Shown in pieces: positions 1 through 9,216 of a stretch of DNA of 64,000 nt. Made by a program: the position numbers and the translations under genes. Under the pieces are notes generated by a model that was not told the DNA's origin, ran no database searches, and was given only the letters and a program-made list of their open reading frames with translations. Position 1 is the stretch's first letter. Every line of letters begins with the position of its first letter. The stretch lies in assembly GCA_963744255.1 (NCBI GenBank), contig CAVUSZ010000038.1, positions 1 through 64,000 of the forward strand, written 5' to 3'. The stretch comes from DATEDA01 sp963744255 (GTDB lineage Bacteria > Pseudomonadota > Gammaproteobacteria > Burkholderiales > SG8-39).

Positions 1-13
1 CGCTCGCCCTGAC

Positions 14-356
14 TCAGCCGGTCAGCTTCTTCAGCACGTGCCGGCGGTTGCGGGTGTACGGCCGCACCTGGGTCGGCCAGCGTCCCGCATCGACCGCCTT
101 CGCCCAGCCCTCGCTCACCAGCACCGCGGCGACTTTCGAGCTCGTAGACCGCGCTGTACTTCGGCTCGCCCTCGGCGACGATCGTCTTCCTCTCGCCGCC
201 GATGATCATGGTCAGCGGTTCGGTCGTGCAGCGCCGCGCGGAGATGACGCCCGGCACCTTGAGGATGAGCGGGATGTGCTCGGTGTCGTAGACCTCGTTG
301 AACAGCGCTTCCTTGTCCGGGTCCACGTCCATGCTGGCGATGAAGAGGTAGGGCAT
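14..356 (-). CDS. Hypothetical small protein, EthD/DUF4286-like alpha-beta barrel (frameshifted)
   Basis: The reading starts MPYLFIASMDV and ends VLKKLTG. The span is 343 nt, one base more than a multiple of three, and the frame changes near position 140: after VYELE the reading continues in another frame as KVAAVLVSEGW. The N-terminal half, with DTEHIPLILKVPGV, looks like single-domain dimeric alpha/beta-barrel proteins of EthD/DUF4286 type, which often sit beside catabolic genes; this is by resemblance only. It lies 60 bp downstream of a same-strand cupin gene and may share its transcript. The single shift is probably a base-call error. Confidence 0.55.
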
Positions 357-416
357 CGTCGTATCAGCTCCGTGCGGCTTTCCGCCGTGCCTTGCCGAGG
401 GCTTCCATCGCCGTTC

Positions 417-824
417 TCACTTGCGCCCGCGGGCCGGCGCTTTCGCGTCGCGGGTCTCGAATTTCGCCGGCGCGACCACCTCGATCATCTCGAGGTCCTG
501 CGAATGCGCAAGCTCGCGGTGCCGGATGCTCGGCGGTTGGTAGAAGCAGGTGCCCGCGCGCATCGTACGCTTCCCGACGCCCTCGTACTCGAACTTCACC
601 CAGCCCTTGAGCACGTACACGAACTGCACATCGCAGTCATGATAGTGCCACTCGCCATGCGGTGCCTTCCCCGGCCGCGCGCGGATGACGTGCGCGACCA
701 CCTTGCCGCGGGTGGCGCGCTCGATGCCGAGGTCGCGGTACTCGAAGTAGCTGCGCAGGCCGCGCCGCTCGAATTTGGAGCGGGCGCGGTGGCTGACGTT
801 GAACCGCTGGGCGCGTGCGTTCAC
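417..824 (-). CDS. Cupin-domain protein
   Basis: 135 residues, GTG start with AAGGAGG just upstream. A single cupin fold is visible: HYHDCDVQFVYVLKG at about residues 61-75 gives the HxH of cupin motif 1 with Gln where the metal-binding Glu is usual, and PPSIRHRE near residue 97 carries the motif 2 His. Small cupins of this kind are metal-dependent oxygenases, isomerases or ligand sensors; the substrate cannot be told. It is divergent from the Bug receptor gene starting at 938, with 113 bp between, so both may share a control region. Confidence 0.75.
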   Translation of the reverse strand: MNARAQRFNVSHRARSKFERRGLRSYFEYRDLGIERATRGKVVAHVIRARPGKAPHGEWHYHDCDVQFVYVLKGWVKFEYEGVGKRTMRAGTCFYQPPSIRHRELAHSQDLEMIEVVAPAKFETRDAKAPARGRK

Positions 825-937
825 TGGGATCCTCCTTCCGCGAGAGTCACCGGATTGTCGCGCAACGCCCGCGGGGGTGCTGACAACCGCCGGCGTTTGG
901 AGTACAACCCGCGGACCCGAAGGAGGGACTCGCTACC

Positions 938-1915
938 ATGAGGATGAAGCTCGCCAGGCGGCGTTGTGCGCCGCGCTCGCCGCGTTTGCGCAGCATTCGC
1001 TCGCGCAGGCTTTCCCCGAACGAAGCCGATGAAGATCATCGTGCCGTTCCCGGCCGGCGGGACCACCGACATCGTCGCCCGGCTGGTCGCCCAGCGGATG
1101 ACGGAGACGCATCGGTCAGCCGGTGGTGGTCGAAAACCGCGGCGGCGCCGGCGGCCAACTCGGCGCCGAGGTCGTCGCGAAGTCACCGCCCGACGGCTAC
1201 ACGATCCTGATGCACAACGTCACGTTCCCGATGGCCTCGGCGGCCGCCCAGATCGCCAACCGGCCGCTGTACAACGTCGACACCGATTTCGCCGGGAATC
1301 TCGATCGCCGTCTTCGTGCCGCTGGTGATCACCGCAAGCCCGACGATCCCGTCCAGGGACCTGAAGGAGCTCGCCGCGTTCCTGCAAACCAACAAGAACG
1401 TCCACTACAGCTACGGCTCGACCGGGCCGGGATCGTTCATGCACGTGATCGGCGAAGCGTTCAAGCGCGAAGCGAACGTCGAGATGACGCATGTGCCTCT
1501 CAAGGGCGCCGCGCCACTCAAGCAGGAGCTGCTCGCCGGCCGGCTGCAGGTCGGCGGCGATCAGCTCTCGTCGTCGCTCGCGGACATCAAGGCCGGCAAG
1601 CTGCGCGCACTGGCGACGAACGCCTCCAAGCGCATCCACGAGCTGCCCGACGTGCCGACGGTGCGGGAGCTGGGCTACCCGGGCCTCGAGGCCGACGGCT
1701 GGAACGGCCTGTTCGCGCCGGCCAAGACGCCGCGCGACGTGATCGACCGCCTGCAGCGCGAGACCGCGGCGGCGGTGAAGAATCCCGAGGTGGTGAAGCG
1801 GTTCGCCGATATCGGCGCCGAGCCGGTCGGCTCCTCGTCCGCCGACCAGGACGCGATCCTGAAGAAGCAGCTCGCGCAGTTCCGGCCGATCATCAAGGAG
1901 ATGAAGATCGATTAG
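938..1915 (+). CDS. Bug-family TTT substrate-binding receptor (several frameshifts)
   Basis: Periplasmic receptor of a tripartite tricarboxylate transporter. The reading must change frame about four times: a signal peptide ending near HSLAQAFP, then MKIIVPFPAGGTTDIVARLV, then VVENRGGAGGQLGAE with KSPPDGYTIL, and from about 1316 a clean frame to IKEMKID. PFPAGGxxD and the GGxxGxxxxAKxxPDGYT block are the family hallmarks. The net span is 326 codons, the usual Bug length, so the gene is probably intact in life. No TctA or TctB membrane genes are nearby, which is normal for orphan Bug receptors of Burkholderiales. AAGGAGG lies upstream of ATG 938. Confidence 0.85.
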
Positions 1916-1958
1916 AGGACGCGCGCCTCGCGTAGCAGCCTATCGGCGCGCTGCCCCC

Positions 1959-2360
1959 TCACCTCGAACGGAGCACCATCTGCGTCTGGATCGTGAGCGA
2001 GAGCAGCCGGCCGGTCTCGTCGGTGACCCGCGTCTGCCAGACCATCGTTGTCTTCCCGCGGTGCAACGGCGTTGCCTCGGCGCGCACCACGCCCGAACGC
2101 CCCGCGGCGAAGAAGTTGGTCTTTGACTCGAGCGTACTCGTCGTCGCGCCGGCGGGCAGGTTGACGATCGTCGCCGCCGCGCCCACGGTGTCGGCGAACG
2201 CCATGAGCGCTCCGCCGTGAAGCGCGCCCCCGATAGTGCGCAGATCGTCGCGGATGGGCAGCTCGGCCACCACGCGATCGGGGCTCGCCTCGACGAACCG
2301 CATGCCGAGCAGCGCCGGCAGCGTGCCGCTCAGCCTGGCATTGAGATCGTCGGCGTCCAT
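1959..2360 (-). CDS. PaaI-family hotdog thioesterase
   Basis: 133 residues, the typical size of a single hotdog domain. HGGALMAFADTVG at about residues 48-60 is the PaaI/YdiI-type active-site segment, and ESKTNFF follows it. The family hydrolyses acyl- or aryl-CoA thioesters in the cytoplasm; the actual acyl group is unknown. It is convergent with the Bug receptor and ends 16 bp before the start side of the LysR gene's 3' end, on the same strand as that regulator. Confidence 0.85.
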   Translation of the reverse strand: MDADDLNARLSGTLPALLGMRFVEASPDRVVAELPIRDDLRTIGGALHGGALMAFADTVGAAATIVNLPAGATTSTLESKTNFFAAGRSGVVRAEATPLHRGKTTMVWQTRVTDETGRLLSLTIQTQMVLRSR

Positions 2361-2376
2361 CCCGGGGGATTATCGG

Positions 2377-3294
2377 TCAGGATCGCCGCGCCGCGCCGGC
2401 GCACGCTCTCGCGACCGATGCGCGGATGATCTCGGCGAGCCGCCGCTCGTCGCGCCCGGCGTAGTCGGGGTCCGCGAATACGAGATAGAGATCGGCCCAG
2501 CGCTCGGCTCCTTCCCTGAGCGGCAGCGGCCTCAGGACGCCGGCCGCGAGCTCGTCGCGGACGTTCTCCTCGGGATACCACGCGAATCCGAGCCCCATGG
2601 TGGCGGCCCGAATCGAAGTCGCTTTGTGGCTGACGGTCCAGCGCTGCTCGGCGCCGGCCCAGAGCCCCGGCCGGGTGCGCTCGATGCCGGAATCGCGGAT
2701 GACGAGGTGCCGATGCCGCCGGAGATCGCGGTCGGTGAGCTCCCGGTCGAGCTGGTGCAGCGGGTGGTCCGGGTGCGCGCAGGCGATCAACCGCAGTCGC
2801 AGGAGCAGGTCACCGAGGAAACCCTCCGGCACCTGCGAGACGATCGCGAGATCGACCTGGCGCGCTTCGAGCGCCTCGTCGGTGCCGCCGAGCACCGTCT
2901 CGTAGAGCTCGATGCGCGTCTCGGGCCGCTCGGCGGCGAAGTCGCGGAGGCACTCGAGCAGCAGCCAGGTCGGGAAGATCACCTCCACCGCGAGCTGCAG
3001 CTCCGGCTTCCAGTCCGCCGCCATGGCCTTGGCGCCCTGCTCTAGCGCCGCCGCTTCCTCGACGAGCGTGCGCGCACGGCGAACGAGCACTTGGCCGGCC
3101 TCGGTGAGCACCGCCTTGCGGCCGCGGATCTCGAACACCTTCACGCCGAGCGCGGACTCGATCTTTTGCACGGCGTAGGTCACGGCCGATTGGCTCTTGT
3201 GCAGGGCGTCGGCCGCTTGCGCATAACCGCCCGCCTCGACGACCGCGAGCAGGGCGCGCCACTGGTCGAGCGCGACGCGAGGGGTCGTCGCCAT
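2377..3294 (-). CDS. LysR-family transcriptional regulator
   Basis: 305 residues. Residues 9-68 form the LysR winged helix (LDQWRALLAVVEAGGYAQAA, then KSQSAVTYAVQKIE and GVKVFEIRGRKAVLT). The rest is a periplasmic-binding-like effector domain with TWLLLECLRDFA and LGFAWYPEENV. It is transcribed divergently from azoR, with 93 bp between the starts, the usual layout in which the regulator controls the neighbouring gene and itself. Effector unknown; azoR is the likeliest target. Confidence 0.9.
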   Translation of the reverse strand: MATTPRVALDQWRALLAVVEAGGYAQAADALHKSQSAVTYAVQKIESALGVKVFEIRGRKAVLTEAGQVLVRRARTLVEEAAALEQGAKAMAADWKPELQLAVEVIFPTWLLLECLRDFAAERPETRIELYETVLGGTDEALEARQVDLAIVSQVPEGFLGDLLLRLRLIACAHPDHPLHQLDRELTDRDLRRHRHLVIRDSGIERTRPGLWAGAEQRWTVSHKATSIRAATMGLGFAWYPEENVRDELAAGVLRPLPLREGAERWADLYLVFADPDYAGRDERRLAEIIRASVARACAGAARRS

Positions 3295-3308
3295 CTATCT
3301 AATGGTTC

Positions 3309-3350
3309 GATCAGTTAGGCCGAAATCTTCTACTTTTTTATCTGATCAGT
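3309..3350. promoter_or_regulatory. Candidate LysR operators between the regulator and azoR
   Basis: The divergent intergenic region is AT-rich compared with its surroundings. It holds two direct copies of GATCAGT (3309-3315 and 3344-3350), the second inside the palindrome CTGATCAG (3343-3350). The AT-rich stretch between them could hold promoter elements. Binding by the adjacent LysR protein is inferred from position only. Confidence 0.4.
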
Positions 3351-3387
3351 AAATACGAATATGGAGGCACTCAACTAGGAGATGCTC

Positions 3388-4008
3388 ATGAAAACCCTGC
3401 TCCAGCTCAACACCAGCCTCTTTTCCGACGGTGGCCAGTCGAGCCGCCTCGCCCGCGAGTTCGTCGCCGAATGGCGGGCGCAAAACCCGGGCACGGCCGT
3501 TCTCACCCGGGACCTCGCCCGGGACCCGGTGCCCCACCTGACCGCCGAACGCTTCCAGTCGTTCCTGACCCCGGCAGGCGAGCGCAGCCCCGAGCAGCAA
3601 GCCGTCGTCGGCTATTCCGACACGCTGATCGACGAGCTGCGTCGCGCCGACGTCATCGTGATCGGGTTGCCGATGTACAACTTCGGCGTGCCGTCGACGC
3701 TCAAGGCCTACTTCGATCACATCGCGCGCGCGGGGGTTACCTTCCGCTACACCGAGAAGGGGTCGCAGGGGCTGCTTACCGGGAAGAAAGCGTACGTGTT
3801 CGCTACGCGCGGCGGCCGGTATGCCGGGACCGCGGGCGACAGCGAAACCGCGTTCGTCCGGCAGTTCCTGGGCTTCCTGGGAATCGACGACGTCGAGTTC
3901 GTCTACGCCGAAGGCCTGGCGATCGATGAGGGAAGCAAGAAGGCGGCGCTCGCGCGCGCGGAGCGCGCCATCGCGCGGCTGGTCACGCCGGAGGCGCTGG
4001 CGGCCTGA
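3388..4008 (+). CDS. azoR: FMN-dependent NADH:quinone oxidoreductase / azoreductase AzoR
   Basis: About 206 residues from MKTLLQLNTSLFS. An in-frame ATG lies 6 nt earlier, but AGGAG at 3377-3381 is best spaced for ATG 3388. This is a flavodoxin-like fold: the N-terminal NTSLFSDGGQSS loop binds FMN phosphate, PMYNFGVPSTLKAYFD is the family signature, and TRGGRYAG follows near residue 150. The enzyme reduces quinones and azo dyes with NADH in the cytoplasm and protects against electrophile and quinone stress. It is divergent from a LysR gene and convergent with an aldo/keto reductase 4 bp away. Confidence 0.95.
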   Translation: MKTLLQLNTSLFSDGGQSSRLAREFVAEWRAQNPGTAVLTRDLARDPVPHLTAERFQSFLTPAGERSPEQQAVVGYSDTLIDELRRADVIVIGLPMYNFGVPSTLKAYFDHIARAGVTFRYTEKGSQGLLTGKKAYVFATRGGRYAGTAGDSETAFVRQFLGFLGIDDVEFVYAEGLAIDEGSKKAALARAERAIARLVTPEALAA

Positions 4009-4012
4009 GGGC

Positions 4013-4853
4013 TCAGCCGAGCACTGCCAGGTCCGCGGCGGCGAGCTTCAACGCCGCCGCGGCAACGTTCTCCTCGAGGTGCGGGATCGACGCGGTCCCA
4101 GGGATCGGGAGCATTACCGGCGAACGGGCGAGCAGCCACGCGAGCGCTACCTGCGACGGTGTCGCGCCCTGCACGGGCAGCCATCCGTCGCACCTTCGAT
4201 GACCGGAGCACCCGCCCGGCGCCGAGGGGGTACCACGGGAGGAAAGCGATCCGCGCCTGCTCGCACGCGGCGAGCACGTCCTCGGAGCCGCGGTCCTCGA
4301 GGTTGTAGCGGTTCTGCACGGCGACGATAGGCGCAATACGGCGCGCCTCGGCGAGCTGGCGGAGCGTGACGTTCGATACGCCGAGGTGGCGGATCTTGCC
4401 CGCACGCTGCGCGCCGGCGAGAGCGCCAATCGATTCGGCGAACGGCACCCGTGGATCCGGGGCGTGGAACTGATAGAGGTCGATCCGCTCGAGCTTGAGG
4501 CGCCTCAGGCTGCCGTCGAGCGCGCGCAGCAGATGCTCCGGCCGCCCATCCGGATCCCAGGCGTGGCGCGTCGGCCGCACGAGCCCGCCCTTCGTGCCGA
4601 TCACCAGCCCGGGGGGATAGGGATGGAGCGCTTCGGCGATCAGCGTCTCGTCCACCTCCGGCCCATAGCTGTCGGCGGTGTCGAAGAAGTTCACGCCGAG
4701 CTCGATCGCGCGCCGGAGCACCCGGTGGGCCGCGGCGCGATCCTTCGGTGGACCCCAGATGTCCGGGCCGCAGACCCGCATCGCACCGAACCCCATGCGG
4801 TTCACGGTGAGGTCGCCGAGGCGCACCGTGCCGGCTGCCGCGGCAGGCGTCAT
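4013..4853 (-). CDS. Aldo/keto reductase (one frameshift)
   Basis: NADPH-dependent reductase. The reading begins MTPAAAAGTVRLGDLTVNRM and includes FFDTADSYGPE (Asp and Tyr of the catalytic tetrad), IGTKGG (Lys) and YQFHAPDP (His). Near 4195 the frame moves by one and continues GATPSQVALAWLLARSP and LPIPGTASIPHLEENV to the stop. The 841-nt span is one base over a whole codon number, so a single base error explains it. The start ATG overlaps a stop in the upstream reading as ATGA. It resembles the YeaE/oxidoreductase branch of the superfamily; substrate unknown. Confidence 0.85.
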
Positions 4854-4965
4854 CCGAGCGCCTTCCTGAAGCACGCCACCTCGATGATGCGCAGATCCAT
4901 CGCGGTCCTCGTCGGCTCGCCGGGGGACCTGATCTTCGCCCGCGAGCGGGCTCACCGGCAAGCGA

Positions 4966-5295
4966 TCAGGCAGCCAGCGGCTCGAACGCGGCGAGGGTCG
5001 CCCCGACGGCGTACTCGACGCCCTCGGCCTCCACCCGCGGCGGCCGCTCGCCGAAGAAGCGGGCGATGGTCGCGATGACCTCCCCGACGCTCGCCGCAGC
5101 AAACTCGCCCGACATCGCCGCGAGGTCCTCGAGCCGGCGGCCGCCGATCTCGCGCCCGCCGCCGGCGGGCGACCGCGCAATGACCCGCTCGACGGTGCGC
5201 TGCGCGTAGTCCGGGTCGCTGCGCCAGCCGCGGTCGCCTGCGGCCGGGCCTAGTCTCGAGAAAGCCGGGGCGCTGATCAGGAATTTCGCTTGCAT
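4966..5295 (-). CDS. Hypothetical protein
   Basis: 109 residues from MQAKFLISAPAFSRL, with GAGGAGC a few bases before the ATG, so this start is preferred over an upstream in-frame one at 5367. No family recognised. The sequence is acidic, without signal or membrane segments, and ends GATLAAFEPLAA. It precedes the aldo/keto reductase on the same strand with about 110 bp between and could be cotranscribed with it. Confidence 0.5.
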   Translation of the reverse strand: MQAKFLISAPAFSRLGPAAGDRGWRSDPDYAQRTVERVIARSPAGGGREIGGRRLEDLAAMSGEFAAASVGEVIATIARFFGERPPRVEAEGVEYAVGATLAAFEPLAA

Positions 5296-5479
5296 GGCCG
5301 CTCCTCTGGGCTGTGGACGGGACGGAGGAATTATTTCCTCTTCGGCGCGCGGGGCGAATCGACCCAAGGCATAGGCCGTCGTAAGCCAAAGGTATTAGTC
5401 CGCATGATCCAGCTCGACCGAGGCGCCGTATACTGAGTGCGGGGTGGAACTACCCGGTTGGAAAAGAAAAGGGTTAAGA

Positions 5480-5926
5480 ATGAACGTCCTGCCTGAATGG
5501 GTCATCGTCGCGCTGTGCGCGGCGATCGCCCCCGTACAGCCCCCGGCCGACCGCGCGAGGGCGCTGCGCGCACGGATCCTCGCCCGCGCTGCCGCCCCCG
5601 GGTTCGTCACCATTCCGGCCAGCGACGAGGGTTGGCTCGAGGTACTGCCGAGGGTCCGGGTGAAGCTGCTGTACACCGACGGCACGGCGCAGTCCTACCT
5701 CGTCCGGCTCGAGCCCGGAGCCCGTGCGCCGGCCCACGACCATCCGGCGAGCGAAGAGTGCATCGTCCTCGAGGGTGAAGTGCGGTACCTCGGCGGATCG
5801 ACGCTGCGCGCGGGGGACTACGAAGTCGCGCACGAGGGCGCGCACCATACCGAGCTCGTCAGCGACACCGGCGCGCTCGTCTTTCTGCGCTACGCGCTGC
5901 CGCTGGAGAACTACATCCGGCTCTAG
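5480..5926 (+). CDS. ChrR-like cupin protein
   Basis: About 148 residues from MNVLPEWVIVALC; an in-frame ATG at 5444 is possible. Residues 50-140 are a cupin of the anti-sigma ChrR type: TDGTAQSYLVRLEPGA, then HDHPASEECIVLEGEV with the HxH...E metal set, and HEGAHHTEL with motif 2 His. The N-terminal helix LPEWVIVALC resembles the linker of anti-sigma factors, but no zinc-binding anti-sigma domain is present and no ECF sigma gene is adjacent. Its 3' end overlaps the convergent aminotransferase gene by 4 bp (CTAG gives both stops). Confidence 0.75.
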   Translation: MNVLPEWVIVALCAAIAPVQPPADRARALRARILARAAAPGFVTIPASDEGWLEVLPRVRVKLLYTDGTAQSYLVRLEPGARAPAHDHPASEECIVLEGEVRYLGGSTLRAGDYEVAHEGAHHTELVSDTGALVFLRYALPLENYIRL

Positions 5927-7224
5927 CTCGAACGCTTCATCGCGGTGAACGCCTCGTCCGCGACCTCGAGCGTGCGTTCGACGTCGGCGTCGGTGTGGGC
6001 GATCGAGATGTAGATCTTCTCGTTGGGATTGACCAGGATCCCGCGCCGGATCATCTCCAGCGCCCAGCGAAGCCCGAGCTCCTTGTCGGCGGTCGTGAGA
6101 TCCATCCAGGTGCGCAAGGGCTTGCGGGCGGTGAAGCGCACGCCGAACACCGCGTCCTCGCCGGGCGTCTGCACCGCGAACCCGTGGCGCTCGCCGGCAG
6201 CGACGATGCCCGCGCGCAGCCGCGACCCGGTCCGGTGCAGCCGTTCGTAGACGCCGGGCTGCGACAGCGCGGCTAGCGCGGCGCAGCCGGCCGTGGCGCC
6301 GATCGGATTGCGGGCGAGCGTGTGGGTCGCCCAGACGACCTCCGCGCGTGGGCGCTTGCGCACGTCGAGCACCGCCATCACGTCCGCCTTGCCGACGACC
6401 GCCGCCATCGGAAAGCCGCCGCTCATCGCCTTGCCGTAGCAGGCGACATCGGGCACGACGCCGTAGCGTTCCTGCGCGCCGCCCCACGCGATCCGGAATC
6501 CGGTCACGATCTCGTCGAACACCAGCACGATGCCGTGTTTCTGCGTCACCTCGCGCAGTGCCTGGAGGAAACCCGGCTCCGGCAACAGGACGCGCTGGAG
6601 CGGCTCCACGATGACCGCGGCGAGCTCCGCGGCGTGGCGCTCGATCATCTCGACCGCGCGGGCGGTCTCGTTGAACGGCGTCACCAGGACCGTGTCGCCC
6701 GCCTGGGCGGGGATTCCCACCGAATCGGGCTTCGCGCGCGGATAGTCGGACGGCGCCACCGGCACCGTGCCCCACAAGCTGTAGTCGTGCATGCCGTGCC
6801 ACGAGCCCTCGAACTTGAGAATCCTCGTCCGTTTCGTGTAGGCGCGCGCGATGCGCAGGCTGTAGAACGTCGCCTCGGTGCCCGAGCCGGTGTAATGCAC
6901 CACCTCCCCGCACGGCACGGATTCGACGAGCCGCCTCGCGAGCGCGATCTCGGGCTCGGCGAGGAAGTAGTAGGCGGTGCCCTTCCCGAGCCGCGCGGCG
7001 ACCGCTTCCACGACCCCGGGATGCGCATGGCCGAGCAGCGCCGGACCGGAGCTCAAGTGATAGTCGATGTACTCCTTCCCTGCGACGCTCCAGACGCGGC
7101 TGCCCTGTCCGCGCTCGACGACGAGGTTGAGATCCGGCGGTAGCTGGAAGAGCCCGAGGCCCCCGCCGGCGAGATAGTTGCCCGCGTCGGCGAGCTGTGC
7201 GGCCTGTCGGTCCGAAGGTGTCAT
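5923..7224 (-). CDS. Class III PLP-dependent aminotransferase (glutamate-1-semialdehyde aminomutase-like)
   Basis: 433 residues from MTPSDRQAAQLADAG; an upstream in-frame start at 7263 would extend into the YbaY gene. Visible features are SSGPALLGHAHPGV, GSGTEATFYSLRIARAYT, EGSWHGMHDY, FDEIVTGFR (Asp that contacts the PLP ring nitrogen) and CYGKAMSGGFP, whose Lys should form the Schiff base. This is the HemL-like subgroup, but catabolic relatives acting on omega-amino acids share the pattern, and hemL identity is not claimed. The YbaY stop lies one base before this ATG, so the two are coupled. Confidence 0.85.
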   Translation of the reverse strand: MTPSDRQAAQLADAGNYLAGGGLGLFQLPPDLNLVVERGQGSRVWSVAGKEYIDYHLSSGPALLGHAHPGVVEAVAARLGKGTAYYFLAEPEIALARRLVESVPCGEVVHYTGSGTEATFYSLRIARAYTKRTRILKFEGSWHGMHDYSLWGTVPVAPSDYPRAKPDSVGIPAQAGDTVLVTPFNETARAVEMIERHAAELAAVIVEPLQRVLLPEPGFLQALREVTQKHGIVLVFDEIVTGFRIAWGGAQERYGVVPDVACYGKAMSGGFPMAAVVGKADVMAVLDVRKRPRAEVVWATHTLARNPIGATAGCAALAALSQPGVYERLHRTGSRLRAGIVAAGERHGFAVQTPGEDAVFGVRFTARKPLRTWMDLTTADKELGLRWALEMIRRGILVNPNEKIYISIAHTDADVERTLEVADEAFTAMKRSS

Positions 7225-7225
7225 G

Positions 7226-7636
7226 TCAGCGTCCCTGGTTCTGGTCGAGCCGGATTTCCACATTGTCAGACGGCGCGCCCTGGGTGAGTACGCTGTGGCG
7301 TACCGTATTCAAGAACAGGATCCGTTCCCCGGCGCGCAGTTCCGCGCTCACCGCATAGCGCATCCGCTCATCGATCCGCGCTGCATCGTACGAAAGCTTG
7401 TACGGCAGCGGGCTCTGCTGACCCTCGACCCTGAAGCGCGTCTCTGCAAGCACCGTGGCCGGGGCGTCGGCGCGCGACACGTCGATGAGCCGGACGACGG
7501 CCTCGGTCTGCGGCGGCAGGGCGATGCGCTGCCGGTAGGTCAATGTACCGCTCAGGGTCTTCATGGCCGCCGGCGGCGGTGAGGCGGTGGTGCACGCCGC
7601 GAGCGCGGCGGCGAACGCGACGATGAGACGGCGCAT
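7226..7636 (-). CDS. YbaY-family outer-membrane lipoprotein
   Basis: 136 residues from MRRLIVAFAAALAACTT. The lipobox LAAC puts the mature N-terminal Cys at about residue 15. The body has LSGTLTYRQRIALPPQTEAVV and RFRVEGQQSPLPYKL, the YbaY/YscW-like beta-sandwich pattern. Function poorly known; exported and lipid-anchored. It lies between dinB and the aminotransferase, reads the same way, and abuts the latter. Confidence 0.75.
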   Translation of the reverse strand: MRRLIVAFAAALAACTTASPPPAAMKTLSGTLTYRQRIALPPQTEAVVRLIDVSRADAPATVLAETRFRVEGQQSPLPYKLSYDAARIDERMRYAVSAELRAGERILFLNTVRHSVLTQGAPSDNVEIRLDQNQGR

Positions 7637-7649
7637 GGCGTCAATTGCG

Positions 7650-8156
7650 TCAGACAAGCGTTCCGTGCTCCCGCAGGAACACCGGCAGATCGGTCGTCGG
7701 CGGATGTTTCGGCACCTGGTAGAACATGTCGGCGACCCAGCCGCGGTGGTAGCTCGTGTGATTGACGACGTGGAGCAGGATGTCGCCGCGGCGCATCGTC
7801 CCCCGGTTACCGCCGATGAGCGTGAAGCCCACCGTTTCGTTCAGGCCCTGCTCGGTCAGACGGTCGCCGTAGGCGACATACCACTCGTCGATCGCCTGTT
7901 GCGCCGGCCACAGGTCGTCGAACGCCGGGTGAAGGACGGTCTTGAGCGCCGGGATGCCGTGCTCCCGCCCCTCGAGGTGCGCCTGCCAGATCACGTCGAC
8001 CGTGTACAGATGGTTGAGCGTATTGACCATATTCTTGAAGAGCGTCTGCCGTTCCCGGGTCGCCTCGCCCGCCGGCAGCGCGGCCACGGCGTCGAAGATC
8101 AGCCGGTTCGCCCAGGCGTTGTAGCGAGTCAGCATGCGGACGGTCTGCGGCGTCAT
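7650..8156 (-). CDS. DinB-family four-helix metal-binding protein
   Basis: 168 residues from MTPQTVRMLTRYNAWANRL. DinB/YfiT-like features are RYNAWANRLIFD at the N-terminus, MVNTLNHLYTVDVIWQ with the first metal His, and HVVNHTSYHRGWVADM with the other two His near residues 130-137. Such proteins act as thiol-dependent transferases or damage-induced proteins; the role is unknown here. Its stop is 13 bp from the YbaY start, so the dinB, ybaY and aminotransferase genes probably form one operon. Confidence 0.85.
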   Translation of the reverse strand: MTPQTVRMLTRYNAWANRLIFDAVAALPAGEATRERQTLFKNMVNTLNHLYTVDVIWQAHLEGREHGIPALKTVLHPAFDDLWPAQQAIDEWYVAYGDRLTEQGLNETVGFTLIGGNRGTMRRGDILLHVVNHTSYHRGWVADMFYQVPKHPPTTDLPVFLREHGTLV

Positions 8157-8229
8157 CGGGCGTGCCTTCGGTTCGGTCGCGTGATTGTAGAGGTAGACTC
8201 GCGATCCAACCCAGGAACGGAGGTGAGCG

Positions 8230-9216
8230 ATGCAAACGCGACGTCTCGGGAACGGCGGCCTCGAGGTCTCGGCGCTGGGGCTCGGATGCATGGCGATGAC
8301 CAGCCTCTACGGGCCGGTGGACGAGGCGGAAGCGGTCGCCACCGTCCGCGAGGCGCTCGATGCCGGCGCGAACTTCCTCGATACCGCGGACGCCTACGCC
8401 GACGGGAAGAACGAGGAGCTGCTCCGCCGCGCGCTCGCCGACGGCTATCGCGCGAAAGCCGTGATCGCGACGAAGTTCGGCAACGTCCGCACCCCCGACG
8501 GGAAGCCGGCGGCCAATGGCCGCCCCGAGTACGTGATCGAGGCCTGCAACAAGAGCCTCGCCCGCCTCGGGATCGACGTCATCGACCTCTACTTCCAGCA
8601 CCGCGTCGATGCGAGCGTGCCGATCGAGGACACCGTCGGGGCGATGAAGCGCCTGGTCGAAGAGGGCAAGGTGCGCTATCTCGGCCTCTCCGAGGCCGGG
8701 ACCGGAGACGCTGCGCCGCGCCGCCGCCGTGCATCCGATCGCCGCGCTGCAGACCGAGTACTCGCTGTGGTGCCGCTTCGTCGAGCAGGAGATCCTCCCC
8801 GCCTGCCGCTCGCTCGGCGTCGGCTTCGTACCCTACTCCCCGCTCGGGCGGGGCATGCTCACCGGCGCGATCAGCACCCTCGCCGACCTCGGCGAGAACG
8901 ACCGCCGCCGCGACCATCCCCGCTTCCAGGGCGAGAACCTCGAGCGCAACGCCGCGCTCGTGCGCCCGTTGATGGAGATAGCGGACGCAAAGCGCTGCTC
9001 CCCGGCGCAGCTCGCGCTCGCGTGGCTCCTCGCGCAGGGTCCCGACATGGTGCCCATCCCGGGACAAAGCGTCGGACGCACCTGCGGCAGAACCTCGCGG
9101 CGCTCGACGTCAAGCTCTCCGCAGACGAGGCGAGCGCGCTCGCGCGCGCGATCGACGACTCTGGCGTGCAGGGGACGCGTTATCCGAAGGGGCAGCTGCC
9201 GCTGCTGGGGCTGTAG
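8230..9216 (+). CDS. Aldo/keto reductase (two compensating frameshifts)
   Basis: About 328 codons. It opens MQTRRLGNGGLEVSALGLGC, contains FLDTADAYADGKNEEL (Asp, Tyr), IATKFG (Lys) and YFQHRVD (His), then leaves frame near 8700. It continues in the next frame as QTEYSLWCRFVE, YSPLGRGMLTG and AQLALAWLLAQGPDMVPIPG, and returns to the first frame near 9070 for the end RYPKGQLPLLGL. Both shifts are consistent with base-call errors in an intact gene. It is in the IolS/AKR13-like branch and divergent from dinB. Confidence 0.85.
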   Translation: MQTRRLGNGGLEVSALGLGCMAMTSLYGPVDEAEAVATVREALDAGANFLDTADAYADGKNEELLRRALADGYRAKAVIATKFGNVRTPDGKPAANGRPEYVIEACNKSLARLGIDVIDLYFQHRVDASVPIEDTVGAMKRLVEEGKVRYLGLSEAGTGDAAPRRRRASDRRAADRVLAVVPLRRAGDPPRLPLARRRLRTLLPARAGHAHRRDQHPRRPRRERPPPRPSPLPGREPRAQRRARAPVDGDSGRKALLPGAARARVAPRAGSRHGAHPGTKRRTHLRQNLAALDVKLSADEASALARAIDDSGVQGTRYPKGQLPLLGL

